From the NCBI RefSeq assembly GCF_007858285.1, contig NZ_VFIL01000009.1, forward strand, positions 218,973 through 282,972: 64,000 nt of DNA. The letters run 5' to 3'. Positions 44,961 through 53,569 of the stretch are shown in pieces (within the stretch, counting starts at the first letter, position 1; every line of letters begins with the position of its first letter). The position numbers and the translations under genes are program-made. The notes under the pieces were generated by a model. The model saw nothing but the letters and a program-made list of their open reading frames with translations, made no database searches and had not been told where the DNA came from. Source of the stretch: Pseudomonas brenneri (GTDB lineage: Bacteria; Pseudomonadota; Gammaproteobacteria; Pseudomonadales; Pseudomonadaceae).

Positions 44961-46268
44961 TCAACGGCTGCGCGTAATGCTCAGGCCCTTGAGCAGGCTC
45001 AGCGCCTGGGCCAGCTGGTAGTCATCGTCCTGAGGCATCGGCTTGGCTTTCGGGCCGCTGCCGGTCGGTTGGTCGGCACCGCCGTTGCCATTGCCCAGGT
45101 GACCTTGCAGGTCGGCTTCCTTGAAGTACTCGTTGTCGGTCTCGTTGGTGATCTTGGCCCGACGAACTTCGATATCCGGGACGATGCCCTGGGCCTGGAT
45201 CGAGCGCCCGTTAGGCGTGTAGTACAACGCCGTGGTGATTTTCAGTGCGCGCTCGTTGTTCAGTGGCAGCACGGTCTGCACCGAGCCTTTGCCGAAGCTG
45301 GTGGTGCCCATCAGCACGCCGCGTTTCTGGTCTTGCAGGGCGCCGGCGACGATTTCCGAGGCCGAGGCGCTGCCACCGTTGATCAGCACCGCCAGTGGGA
45401 CGTTTTCGCTCAGGTCCTTGCCGGTGGCCGAGAAGCGCAGTTCGGAGTTGGCGATACGACCCTTGGTGTAGACGATCAGACCCTTGGTGATGAAATGGTC
45501 GACCACTTCCACCGCCGATTGCAGTACGCCGCCCGGGTTGTTGCGCAGGTCGAGGACGATGCCGTTGAGCTTCTTGCCGTTGTCCTTGCGCAACTTGGCC
45601 AGGGCCTTGGCCACTTCGTCGCCGGTCTTGACCTGGAACTGGGTGATGCGGATGTAGCCGTAGCCGGACTCCAGCAACTGGCTCTTCACGCTCTTGACCG
45701 TGATAGTGGCGCGGGTCAGGGTCACGTCAAACGGGCTGCCGCCGTCGCGTACCAGGGTCAGGGTGATTTTCTGGCCGACCTTGCCGCGCATCTTGTCGAC
45801 GGCTTCGGTCATGGTCTGGCCCCGGGTCGGCTGGCCGTTGATCTTCACGATCAAGTCGCCAGCCTGGATGCCGGCCTTGGACGCCGGGGTGTCGTCGATC
45901 GGCGACACCACCTTGATGATGCCGTCCTCGGCGCCGACTTCAATGCCCAGGCCACCAAATTCGCCGCTGGTGCTTTCCTGCAGCTCGGCGAAATCTTCCG
46001 GGCCCAGGTAGGCAGAGTGCGGGTCAAGATTGCTGAGCATGCCTTTGATGGCATTTTCCAGCAGAGTCTTGTCGTCGACGGGTTCGACATAGGCTGCCTT
46101 GATCCGGTCCATGACCTCGGCAAAGGTGCGCAATTCGTCCAGCGGCAGCGGCGCCTTGGTGGTCGCGGCCATGGCTGACGGGGCGGTCTGGTCGGCGAAT
46201 GCCATAGGCGCGCCGATTATCAGGGCGATCGTCAGGGCCAGCGATGTGAGGCGGGACAAATGCAGCAT
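44961..46268 (-). CDS. ctpA: S41-family periplasmic carboxy-terminal processing protease CtpA
   Basis: Predicted 435 aa with signal peptide (1-25, ending AFA). A PDZ domain covers ~95-180 (FGGLGIEVGAEDGIIKVVSP). The catalytic Ser lies in GGSASASEIVAG near 300 and the Lys in FGKGSVQTVLPL near 325. In P. aeruginosa CtpA, with LbcA, degrades peptidoglycan hydrolases. The C-terminal tail is disordered, glycine-rich. It is co-oriented 30 bases after envC. Confidence 0.93.
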   Translation of the reverse strand: MLHLSRLTSLALTIALIIGAPMAFADQTAPSAMAATTKAPLPLDELRTFAEVMDRIKAAYVEPVDDKTLLENAIKGMLSNLDPHSAYLGPEDFAELQESTSGEFGGLGIEVGAEDGIIKVVSPIDDTPASKAGIQAGDLIVKINGQPTRGQTMTEAVDKMRGKVGQKITLTLVRDGGSPFDVTLTRATITVKSVKSQLLESGYGYIRITQFQVKTGDEVAKALAKLRKDNGKKLNGIVLDLRNNPGGVLQSAVEVVDHFITKGLIVYTKGRIANSELRFSATGKDLSENVPLAVLINGGSASASEIVAGALQDQKRGVLMGTTSFGKGSVQTVLPLNNERALKITTALYYTPNGRSIQAQGIVPDIEVRRAKITNETDNEYFKEADLQGHLGNGNGGADQPTGSGPKAKPMPQDDDYQLAQALSLLKGLSITRSR

Positions 46269-46298
46269 GTCGAACGAACTCCTAATGTAGATGCGGCC

Positions 46299-47585
46299 CT
46301 ATCCTTGGGCGCGACACCATTGTGCAGGGTCGCTTGGGCGGCCCTGCTGACGAATAGCGAAGTACAGCGCCGGGGTGTCCTGGCCGCCACTGTTACCGAC
46401 AGTGGAGATGGATTCACCGGCTTTTACAACATCACCTGCGGCCTTGAGCAATGTCTGATTGTGGCCGTACAAGCTCAAATAGCCATTGCCGTGGTCAAGA
46501 ATCACCAGCAAACCGGCGCCGCGCAGCCAATCGGCAAACACCACGCGCCCGCCGTGGACGGCATGTACCTGGCTGCCCGCGGAGGCGCTGATCATCACGC
46601 CGTCCCACTTGGTGCGGGTGTCATCGCCACGGGTTTCACCGAAGCGTGCCAGTAGTCGACCATCAACTGGCCATGGAAGTTTGCCTCGGGCAGTAGCAAA
46701 AGGCCCGCCAAACGATTCGCCGGCACTGGAAACCAGTGGGCCAGGTGCTGCGCGCGCGGGTTTGCGCGGGGCGTCGGTGGCGACCGCCTCGGCTTCACGC
46801 TGGCGCTTTTTTTCTGCTTCCTGCTGGGCGATCAGCGCTTTTTGCCGCGCTTGCTCGGCCTCGCGGGCCTGGCGGGCCAGGGTTTCCTCGATGGTTTTCA
46901 GCACTTTGGCCAGGTCGGCCTGGTCCTGCTGGCGCGCCTGGAGCTTGGCGTCCCGGGCTTTTACATCACTGTTGAGCTTGGCGAGTGCCTGCTGGCGCTC
47001 CTTGCGCACCTTGTCCAGTTCGTCGCGCTGGGTGTCGAGGCTGCTTTTGTGGGCCAGCAGTTGGCTTTGCTGGTCAGCGATTTCCTGCTCGACATTGGCC
47101 AACTGGCGCAGGGTCTCGTTGAAGCTTTTGAGTTGCTCCAGGCGCGCAGTGCTCAGGTAGTCGTAGTAGGTGAGGGTGCGGGCGAATTTTTCTGGGTTCT
47201 GCTGGTTGAGCAGCAGCTTGAGGTATTCCTGGCGGCCGTTCTGGTAGGCGGCACGGGCCTGGATTGCGATCAGGCGTTGCTGTTCAACGCGCGCGCTCTG
47301 GAGTTTTTTTTTCTCAGCGTCGAGTCGCTCCAGTTCCGACTCGCTTTTCTTTAGTTCTTTTTGCAGCTCCTGGACCTGCTTCTCCAGCTTGCCCATTTCG
47401 GTTTCCGTGCCGCGCAGGTCTTTCTGCACCCCGGATTTTTCTTCCTGGAGTTTGCCGAGCAGTTTTTTCAGCTCGGTAATGTCCTGACGCGTAGCGTCCA
47501 ACTGTTGTTGGGTTTGCGCGCGCTCGTCGGCAAAGGCCGGTTGGAGCAGGCAGACAAGAGCAAGGGTAATCAAGGCGCGAAGCAT
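46299..47585 (-). CDS. envC: Murein hydrolase activator EnvC
   Basis: Predicted 428 aa from ATG 47585; the longer frame from 47654 lacks a ribosome site. A signal peptide (1-19, ending AFA) is followed by a ~230-residue coiled coil rich in Gln/Glu/Lys and a C-terminal LytM domain. The LytM catalytic residues are degenerate (WDGVMI in place of HxxxD), as in EnvC, which activates amidases rather than cutting peptidoglycan itself. It heads the envC-ctpA-yibQ operon. Confidence 0.93.
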   Translation of the reverse strand: MLRALITLALVCLLQPAFADERAQTQQQLDATRQDITELKKLLGKLQEEKSGVQKDLRGTETEMGKLEKQVQELQKELKKSESELERLDAEKKKLQSARVEQQRLIAIQARAAYQNGRQEYLKLLLNQQNPEKFARTLTYYDYLSTARLEQLKSFNETLRQLANVEQEIADQQSQLLAHKSSLDTQRDELDKVRKERQQALAKLNSDVKARDAKLQARQQDQADLAKVLKTIEETLARQAREAEQARQKALIAQQEAEKKRQREAEAVATDAPRKPARAAPGPLVSSAGESFGGPFATARGKLPWPVDGRLLARFGETRGDDTRTKWDGVMISASAGSQVHAVHGGRVVFADWLRGAGLLVILDHGNGYLSLYGHNQTLLKAAGDVVKAGESISTVGNSGGQDTPALYFAIRQQGRPSDPAQWCRAQG

Positions 47586-47730
47586 AGAGGCGGGCGACAC
47601 CAGGGAAAGGGACGGCCTAGTATGCCCGGCCCACGCGGCAAAAAAAACGTCCAATTCGGGCTGGCGGGCAAGTTAGGCGCCCAGTGGCGCGGGTGTGGCT
47701 AAAAGCCATCTTCAAAAACACCACCTACCC

Positions 47731-47821
47731 ATGTGGGAGCGGGCTTGCCCGCGATTGCGTTGTGTCAGCCATGGAAATGTCGACTGATCCGCCGCTATCG
47801 CGGGCAAGCCCGCTCCCACAT
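47731..47821. repeat. REPIN
   Basis: ATGTGGGAGCGGGCTTGCCC and GGGCAAGCCCGCTCCCACAT arms are perfectly inverted, 50 bases apart. It lies between envC and gpmI. Confidence 0.93.
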
Positions 47822-47843
47822 TGTTTGGTGGTGGGTTTGAAAA

Positions 47844-49370
47844 TTAGACCAGGATCGACGTACCGGTCATTTCGACAGGCTTCTTGAGCCCCATCAGCAT
47901 GAGCATGGTCGGCGCCACGTCTGCCAGCACGCCGCCTTCGCGTACCTTGAAGTCGCGCTTGCCCACATAAATGAATGGCACCGGCTCGGTGGTATGCGCG
48001 GTGTGGGCCTGGCCGGTGGATTCGTCGGACATCTGCTCGCAGTTGCCATGGTCGGCAGTGATCAGCGCTTCGCCGCCAACCTTCTCTAGGGCATCGACGA
48101 TGCGACCTACGCACAGGTCCAGGCATTCCACGGCCTTGATCGCCGCTTGCAGGTTGCCGCTGTGGCCGACCATGTCGCCGTTGGCGTAGTTGACCACGAT
48201 TACGTCATAACGCTGGTGTTCAATGGCGTCGACGATCTTGTCGGTAACTTGCGGTGCGCTCATCTCTGGCTGCAAGTCGTAGGTGGCGACTTTCGGCGAT
48301 GGGATCAGGATGCGCTCTTCGCCCGGGAACGGTTCTTCGCGCCCGCCGGAGAAGAAGAAGGTGACGTGGGCGTATTTCTCGGTTTCGGCAATGCGCAGTT
48401 GGGTCTTGCCGTTTTTCGCGAGGTAATCGCCCAGCACGTTTTCCAGGCTGCCCGGCGCGAAGGCCGACGGGGCCGGGATGCTGGCGGCGTATTGGGTCAG
48501 CATCACGAACTCGACTTTCGGCTGGCGTGCGCGTTCGAAGTCTTTGAAACCGTCATCGACGAACACATGGCTCAGCTCGCGGGCACGGTCGGCGCGAAAG
48601 TTCATGAACACCATCGCGTCGCCATCTTCGACTTTCACCGGCTCGCCGATGGTGGTGGCCTTGACGAACTCATCGCTCTCGCCACGGGCGTAGGCCGCTT
48701 CCAGGCCTTGCTGGGCGGTGGCGGCGTTGAATTCGGCGTTGCCGTCGACGATCAGGTTGTAGGCCTGGGCCACGCGGTCCCAGCGGTTGTCGCGGTCCAT
48801 GGCGAAGTAGCGGCCAACCAGGCTGGCGATACGGCCCTTGCCGAGCGCGGCGAAGGTCGCGTCCAGCAGCTCGATGGACGATTGCGCGCTTTTGGGCGGG
48901 GTGTCGCGGCCATCAAGGAAGGCGTGCAGGTAGATCTTCTCGGCGCCGCGCTTGAAGGCCAGTTCGGCCATGGCTACAAGGTGGTCCTGGTGGCTGTGCA
49001 CGCCGCCGTCGGACAACAGCCCCATGAAATGTACGGCCTTGCCGGCGGCAACGGCTTTATCCACCGCAGCGCAGATGGTCGGGTTCTCGAAGAACTCGCC
49101 ATCGCGGATGGCTTTGGTCACGCGGGTGAAGTCCTGATACACCACTCGTCCGGCGCCCAGGTTCATATGGCCGACTTCGGAGTTGCCCATCTGCCCGTCC
49201 GGCAGGCCGACGTCCATGCCGGAACCGGAGATCAAACCATTGGGCACCGTGGCGCACAGGCGGTCTAGAACAGGCTTGTTCGCCGCGAATACCGCGTTGT
49301 CGTGGGGGTTTTCACTGTGACCGAAGCCATCGAGAATCATCAGGACCAAAGGTTTAGGCGTGGTAGTCAT
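47844..49370 (-). CDS. gpmI: 2,3-bisphosphoglycerate-independent phosphoglycerate mutase
   Basis: Predicted 508 aa, the usual length. Metal and catalytic motifs: LMILDGFG near 9, the nucleophile Ser in GNSEVGHMNLGAG near 62, and TADHGNCEQM near 440 and AHTTEPVPF near 460. Interconverts 3- and 2-phosphoglycerate in glycolysis and gluconeogenesis with Mn2+. ATG at 49370 is preferred to the 26-codon-longer frame. Confidence 0.97.
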   Translation of the reverse strand: MTTTPKPLVLMILDGFGHSENPHDNAVFAANKPVLDRLCATVPNGLISGSGMDVGLPDGQMGNSEVGHMNLGAGRVVYQDFTRVTKAIRDGEFFENPTICAAVDKAVAAGKAVHFMGLLSDGGVHSHQDHLVAMAELAFKRGAEKIYLHAFLDGRDTPPKSAQSSIELLDATFAALGKGRIASLVGRYFAMDRDNRWDRVAQAYNLIVDGNAEFNAATAQQGLEAAYARGESDEFVKATTIGEPVKVEDGDAMVFMNFRADRARELSHVFVDDGFKDFERARQPKVEFVMLTQYAASIPAPSAFAPGSLENVLGDYLAKNGKTQLRIAETEKYAHVTFFFSGGREEPFPGEERILIPSPKVATYDLQPEMSAPQVTDKIVDAIEHQRYDVIVVNYANGDMVGHSGNLQAAIKAVECLDLCVGRIVDALEKVGGEALITADHGNCEQMSDESTGQAHTAHTTEPVPFIYVGKRDFKVREGGVLADVAPTMLMLMGLKKPVEMTGTSILV

Positions 49371-49521
49371 AGATCCTCTCGCGGCGGTATTAAAGGAAGG
49401 CGATTGAAAAGTGAGTGGCAGTTTAAAGCGAAGTTCCGATGCCGTCACCGCTTTACGGGGCTTGGCCCCCCATGACGGCTGTGTATACTTACCGCCATTT
49501 TAACGCCCTGGAACCTCCTTG

Positions 49522-49935
49522 ATGGTTGATCACCTGATTGCATTTGCTACCTCTCACTATCTGCTGGTCGGTGCCTTCGTCGTACTGCTGGCGCTGCTGA
49601 TTGCTCATGAAGTGAGCCGTGGCGGCCGTAGCCTCAGCACGGGCGAGCTGACCGCGCTGGTCAACAAGGACCAGGCCGTAGTGGTTGACCTTCGTCCGGT
49701 CAAGGATTTTGCCGCCGGTCACATCGTTGGCGCGCTGAATATTCCCCAGGACAAGCTGATCGCCCGCATCGCCGAGCTGGAAAAGCACAAGGCCAAGACC
49801 ATTATCCTGGTCGACGCCCAAGGCCAGCACTCCGGCGGCCATGCTCGCGAACTGATGAAAAGCGGTTTCACCGCGGCCAAGCTGTCGGGTGGTATCTCCA
49901 GCTGGCGCGCCGATAACCTGCCGTTGGTGAAGTGA
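49522..49935 (+). CDS. Rhodanese-like protein without the active-site Cys
   Basis: Predicted 137 aa. One N-terminal membrane helix (residues ~12-30) is followed by a rhodanese fold with VVDLRPVKDFAAGHIVGALNIP near 57. At the active-site loop the expected C-x-x-G pattern is replaced: ILVDAQGQHSGG near 98, with Asp where Cys should be. It therefore is probably not a sulfurtransferase. It precedes grxC by one base and secB, an arrangement common in Gammaproteobacteria (YibN position), suggesting a link to envelope redox or export. Confidence 0.88.
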   Translation: MVDHLIAFATSHYLLVGAFVVLLALLIAHEVSRGGRSLSTGELTALVNKDQAVVVDLRPVKDFAAGHIVGALNIPQDKLIARIAELEKHKAKTIILVDAQGQHSGGHARELMKSGFTAAKLSGGISSWRADNLPLVK

Positions 49936-49936
49936 T

Positions 49937-50191
49937 ATGAGCCAGGTTGTCGTTTATTCCAGCGATTATTGCCCCTATTGCACGCGAGCCAAGCAGTTGC
50001 TCCAGAGCAAACAGGTTGCCTTCGACGAGATCAAGGTCGATGGCAAGCCCCAGGTGCGTGCCGAGATGGCCCAGAAGGCGGGGCGCACTTCCGTGCCGCA
50101 GATCTGGATCGGCAGCAGGCATATCGGTGGATGCGACGACCTGTTCGCCCTGGAGCGCGCCGGTAAACTGGATGCGCTGCTTCACGTCTGA
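49937..50191 (+). CDS. grxC: Glutaredoxin 3
   Basis: Predicted 84 aa with the dithiol active site CPYC at residues 12-15 and the TSVP cis-proline and GGCDD glutathione-binding motifs near 52 and 65. It reduces ribonucleotide reductase and mixed disulfides with glutathione. It lies one base after the rhodanese-like stop. Confidence 0.97.
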   Translation: MSQVVVYSSDYCPYCTRAKQLLQSKQVAFDEIKVDGKPQVRAEMAQKAGRTSVPQIWIGSRHIGGCDDLFALERAGKLDALLHV

Positions 50192-50235
50192 CTCCAAAAA
50201 CCTAAAAGACCCCAAGATCAAGAAGGATCTGCGAG

Positions 50236-50721
50236 ATGACTGACCAACAGAACACCGAAGCGGCAGCAGAAGAGGCTCAAGGCCCACAGTTTTCCCTGCA
50301 GCGTATCTACGTGCGTGACTTGTCGTTCGAGGCCCCTAAAAGCCCGGCGATCTTCCGCCAGGAGTGGACTCCAAGCGTTGGCCTGGATCTGAACACCCGT
50401 CAAAAGCAACTGGAAGGCGACTTCCACGAAGTCGTGCTGACCCTGTCGGTCACCGTGAAGAACGGTGAAGAAGTGGCGTTCATCGCTGAAGTGCAACAGG
50501 CCGGTATCTTCCTGATCCAGGGCCTGGACGATGCGTCCATGAGCCACACCCTGGGCGCGTTCTGCCCGAACATCCTGTTCCCGTATGCCCGCGAGACTCT
50601 GGACAGCCTGGTCACCCGTGGTTCGTTCCCGGCGCTGATGCTGGCCCCGGTGAACTTCGATGCCCTGTACGCGCAAGAGCTGCAGCGCATGCAACAGGAA
50701 GGCGCGCCGACGGTTCAGTAA
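50236..50721 (+). CDS. secB: Protein-export chaperone SecB
   Basis: Predicted 161 aa. FSLQRIYVRDLSFEAP near 20 and the conserved GAFCPNILFPYARE near 105 identify SecB, the cytosolic tetramer that delivers unfolded precursors to SecA. It ends in a strong terminator at 50735. Confidence 0.97.
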   Translation: MTDQQNTEAAAEEAQGPQFSLQRIYVRDLSFEAPKSPAIFRQEWTPSVGLDLNTRQKQLEGDFHEVVLTLSVTVKNGEEVAFIAEVQQAGIFLIQGLDDASMSHTLGAFCPNILFPYARETLDSLVTRGSFPALMLAPVNFDALYAQELQRMQQEGAPTVQ

Positions 50722-50734
50722 GCCTTCGATGCAT

Positions 50735-50766
50735 AAAAAAGCGCCATCACAGGCGCTTTTTTTATG
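50735..50766 (+). terminator. Rho-independent terminator of secB
   Basis: AAAAAAGCGCC/GGCGCTTTTTTT stem-loop with T run, 14 bases after the secB stop. Confidence 0.9.
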
Positions 50767-50778
50767 CACTGCTAACGC

Positions 50779-50881
50779 CTGTAGGCGCGAGCTTGCTCGC
50801 GAAAAGCGTCAACGATGACGCAGCGCTATTAGGTCGCCCACGTCGCCTGTTGGTTTTTCGCGAGCAAGCTCGCTCCTACAG
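50779..50881. repeat. REPIN
   Basis: TGTAGGCGCGAGCTTGCTCGC and GCGAGCAAGCTCGCTCCTACA arms, one mismatch (GGCGC for GGAGC), about 60 bases apart. Confidence 0.9.
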
Positions 50882-50893
50882 GGAGAAGGGGGG

Positions 50894-51349
50894 TTACTTG
50901 AAGCCGAGCTGGCGCCAGCCTTCGTAGACGGCAACGGCCACGGTGTTGGACAGGTTCAGGCTGCGGCAGCCCTCGCGCATCGGCAAACGCAGGCGCTGGC
51001 CGTCAGGCAGGGCGTCGAGTACCTCGGCCGGCAAGCCACGGCTTTCCGGGCCGAACAGGAAGGCGTCCCCCTCGGCAAAGCTGGCATCATGAAACGGCCG
51101 CGAACCTTTGGTGGTGAACGCAAACAGCCGTGGATGGCCCAGGCTTTCCAGGCAACTGGCAAGGTCGGCGTGGCGTTGCAGGGTGGCGTATTCGTGATAG
51201 TCCAGGCCTGCGCGACGCAGGCGCTTGTCGTCCATCTCGAAGCCCAGCGGCTCGATCAAATGCAGGTGGCAGCCACTGTTGGCGCACAGCCTGATAACGT
51301 TGCCGGTATTCGGCGGAATTTCTGGTTGAAAAAGGATGACGTGAAACAT
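50894..51349 (-). CDS. trmL: tRNA (cytidine/uridine-2'-O-)-methyltransferase TrmL
   Basis: Predicted 151 aa SPOUT methyltransferase. N-terminal FHVILFQPEIPPNTGNVIRLCANSG, FGPESRGLP near 100 and SLNLSNTVAVAVYE near 127 form the knotted SAM site of TrmL/CspR. It methylates position 34 of tRNA-Leu. Its ATG overlaps that of the divergent gene at 51348 through a shared CATG. Confidence 0.95.
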   Translation of the reverse strand: MFHVILFQPEIPPNTGNVIRLCANSGCHLHLIEPLGFEMDDKRLRRAGLDYHEYATLQRHADLASCLESLGHPRLFAFTTKGSRPFHDASFAEGDAFLFGPESRGLPAEVLDALPDGQRLRLPMREGCRSLNLSNTVAVAVYEGWRQLGFK

Positions 51350-51788
51350 GCACGGCTCCGAAGGTAAAGATGCAGCGCATTCTACCCCTGAAGATGATCC
51401 CAGGCCGCAGCTATTGCCCAGAGTCTTGGGCTCACTGGCGATTGTCGGCCTGATGGTGGGCCTGATGATCGGTCGCCTGACCACCCCGGACCCGGTTGAG
51501 CTGCTCCAGGTGGAGCCTGCAACCGATGGCCTGGTGGTGTGGTTCAACAGCGAGCCGAAGCTGCACGGCGAACATATCGACGGCACCGTGGCGCTGCTGT
51601 TCGACGCGCTGGGTACGGCCCAGGCGGGACAATTGAAGGTCAATGACAAGGATGTGAACTGGCGGGTGCGCAAGGCTGACAAAGGGTTGCTGCTGAACCT
51701 GGTGGCGGCGCGGCCGCTGCGCGGGGAATGGTCGGGCAAGGCGGTCGATGACCGCTGGCGGCTGGAGATCCATCTCCTGGAGCAATAA
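51348..51788 (+). CDS. Single-pass membrane protein, hypothetical
   Basis: Predicted 146 aa. A short N-terminal region precedes one membrane helix (~24-43, LPRVLGSLAIVGLMVGLMIG), and the remaining ~100 residues are predicted to be a soluble periplasmic domain (DGLVVWFNSEPKL). A ribosome site AAGGAT precedes ATG 51348. The same gene sits between trmL and ntrC in other Pseudomonas genomes. Its start codon is on the same CATG as the trmL start, on the opposite strand. Function unknown. Confidence 0.8.
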   Translation: MHGSEGKDAAHSTPEDDPRPQLLPRVLGSLAIVGLMVGLMIGRLTTPDPVELLQVEPATDGLVVWFNSEPKLHGEHIDGTVALLFDALGTAQAGQLKVNDKDVNWRVRKADKGLLLNLVAARPLRGEWSGKAVDDRWRLEIHLLEQ

Positions 51789-51899
51789 AAGAGGGAGTTC
51801 CCGGCCTGCCTGTACCAGGGCTCCCAAAACGGTGTGAAGCTTGAATTAAAGAGGGGATTCTCGGCCTGCCTGTACCAAGGTCCCCGAAACTGGGTAGTA
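51784..51899 (-). ncRNA. nrsZ: NrsZ-like nitrogen-regulated small RNA
   Basis: No gene occupies 51789-52132. A near-perfect -24/-12 promoter on the minus strand at 51909-51925 points into two 50-base tandem copies with a 60-base period (51786-51835 and 51846-51895), about 80% identical. Each copy can form a hairpin on the minus strand, GGGAG-CCC...GGG-AA-CTCCC in one and GGGGA...TCCCC in the other, with a T-rich tail. In P. aeruginosa NrsZ, a sigma-54/NtrC-dependent small RNA with a 60-base motif present three times, is encoded next to ntrC. This position, period and promoter type match, with two copies here. Ends are approximate, set from the promoter and the T-rich tail. Confidence 0.8.
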
Positions 51900-51908
51900 C
51901 AAGGGTTA

Positions 51909-51925
51909 TTGCAGGGTGCGTGCCA
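51909..51925 (-). promoter_or_regulatory. Sigma-54 promoter of the NrsZ-like RNA
   Basis: TGGCACGCACCCTGCAA matches TGGCACG-N4-TTGCA with GG and GC ten bases apart. Expected start site is near 51899, at the head of the repeats. Two GGTGC half sites at 52053 and 52066 lie upstream on the other strand and could bind NtrC. Confidence 0.8.
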
Positions 51926-51963
51926 GAGTTGGCTGAGGGTGCAAAAAATCTTATCCAGAAAGC

Positions 51964-51990
51964 GAAAAGCCCCGATTTACGGGGCTTTTG
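51964..51990 (-). terminator. Rho-independent terminator downstream of ntrC
   Basis: Minus-strand AAAAGCCCCG/CGGGGCTTTT hairpin with a T-rich end, between ntrC and the NrsZ-like promoter. A second perfect hairpin, TGAAGATCCC/GGGATCTTCA, lies at 52088-52113 nearer the ntrC stop. Confidence 0.6.
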
Positions 51991-52132
51991 TGTTTTCGGC
52001 GTTCAGGATTTATGTGAAAACGACCCTGGGTTTGTGCGCGATGCCGGTTCGCGGTGCGTTGAAGCGGTGCACGATCCCGCGACAGGATGAAGATCCCACA
52101 GGGGGGATCTTCAGTGGCCTGGAGGGCTGTGC

Positions 52133-53569
52133 TCAGCCCTCTTCTCCCTCGTCATCCTCCCCGCCATCAACCTTCATCCCCAATTCCTTGATCTTGCGGG
52201 TCAAGGTGTTGCGGCCCCAGCCCAGCAGCACGGCGGCGTCACGCCGGCGGCCGGCAGTGTGCTTGAGGGCGGTCTCGATCATGATCCGCTCAAAGGTTGG
52301 CACGGCGCTGTCCAGCAGGCTCGACTGGCCACGGGCCAAAGCCTGGTCGGCCCATTGACGCAGGGCTTGTTCCCAGTTGGTCACCGGCGCCGAATCCTGC
52401 GGCAGGCTCAACAACTCGGGTGGCAGGTCGCTGATATGCACTTCGCGCCCGGACGCCATCACCGTGATCCAGCGACAGGTGTTTTCCAGCTGGCGCACGT
52501 TGCCTGGCCACGGCAGGTTCTTCAGGTATTCCTCGGTTTCCGCCTTAAGCAACTTGGGCTCCACCGCCAGCTCCTGGGCCGCGCGGCTGAGGAAGTGACG
52601 GGCCAGGGTCGGGATGTCTTCGCGGCGGTCCGACATCCGTGGAATATGGATGCGGATCACGTTGAGGCGGTGGAACAAGTCTTCCCGGAACTTCCCGGCG
52701 TGTACCAGGGTTTCCAGGTTCTGGTGGGTCGCGGCGATGATCCGCACATCGACCTTGACCGGCGTGTGGCCACCCACGCGGTAGAACTCACCGTCAGCCA
52801 GCACCCGCAGCAGCCGGGTCTGGGTATCGGCCGGCATATCGCCGATTTCATCCAGAAACAGTGTGCCGCCATCCGCCTGTTCAAAACGGCCACGACGCAG
52901 GTTGGCCGCGCCGGTAAACGCGCCTTTTTCATGGCCGAACAGCTCGGACTCCATCAGGTCCTTGGGGATAGCCGCCATGTTCAAGGCGATGAACGGCGAG
53001 GCGGCCCGTGGGCTGTGACGGTGCAGGGCATGGGCGACCAGCTCTTTGCCGGTGCCGGACTCACCGTTGATCAGCACGGTGATGTTGGAGTGGCTCAAGC
53101 GCCCGATGGCGCGAAACACTTCCTGCATTGCCGGCGCTTCGCCGATGATCTCCGGGGTGCGGGTCAGTGTGGGCACGACGGCCTGGCCCTGCTGTTCCTG
53201 GGCGTGCTGGTTGGCGCGCTTGACCAGCGCCACCGCTTCATCGACATCGAATGGCTTGGGCAGGTATTCGAAGGCACCACCCTGGTAGGACGCGACAGCG
53301 CTATCGAGGTCCGAGTGCGCGGTCATGATAATCACCGGCAAGCGCGGATGCTGCTCGCGGATCCGCGCCAGCAAGTCCAGGCCACTGGCGCCGGGCATGC
53401 GGATATCGGAGATGATCACATCAGGCTGCTGGCGTGCCAGGCGGCTCATCACCCCGTCAGCGCTGTCGAAGCTCTGGGTGGTCATGCCTTCCTGTTGCAA
53501 GGCTTTCTCCAGGACCCAGCGGATGGAACGGTCGTCATCGACGATCCAGACAGTTTCACTACGGCTCAT
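52133..53569 (-). CDS. ntrC: Nitrogen regulation response regulator NtrC (sigma-54 activator)
   Basis: Predicted 478 aa. Receiver domain 1-120 with DDDRSIRW at the start and the phospho-Asp in VIISDIRMPG near 54; AAA+ domain 140-380 with GESGTGKELVA and the sigma-54 contact GAFTGA, here GAFTGAANLRRG; Fis-type helix-turn-helix at the end (RRRDAAVLLGWGRNTLTRKI). It activates sigma-54 promoters during nitrogen limitation. It overlaps the ntrB stop by four bases. Confidence 0.97.
   Translation of the reverse strand: MSRSETVWIVDDDRSIRWVLEKALQQEGMTTQSFDSADGVMSRLARQQPDVIISDIRMPGASGLDLLARIREQHPRLPVIIMTAHSDLDSAVASYQGGAFEYLPKPFDVDEAVALVKRANQHAQEQQGQAVVPTLTRTPEIIGEAPAMQEVFRAIGRLSHSNITVLINGESGTGKELVAHALHRHSPRAASPFIALNMAAIPKDLMESELFGHEKGAFTGAANLRRGRFEQADGGTLFLDEIGDMPADTQTRLLRVLADGEFYRVGGHTPVKVDVRIIAATHQNLETLVHAGKFREDLFHRLNVIRIHIPRMSDRREDIPTLARHFLSRAAQELAVEPKLLKAETEEYLKNLPWPGNVRQLENTCRWITVMASGREVHISDLPPELLSLPQDSAPVTNWEQALRQWADQALARGQSSLLDSAVPTFERIMIETALKHTAGRRRDAAVLLGWGRNTLTRKIKELGMKVDGGEDDEGEEG

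Noticed and set aside
51834..52358. Plus-strand open frame through the small RNA repeats into ntrC
   Set aside because: The repeats, sigma-54 promoter and ntrC frame on the minus strand explain the region better.
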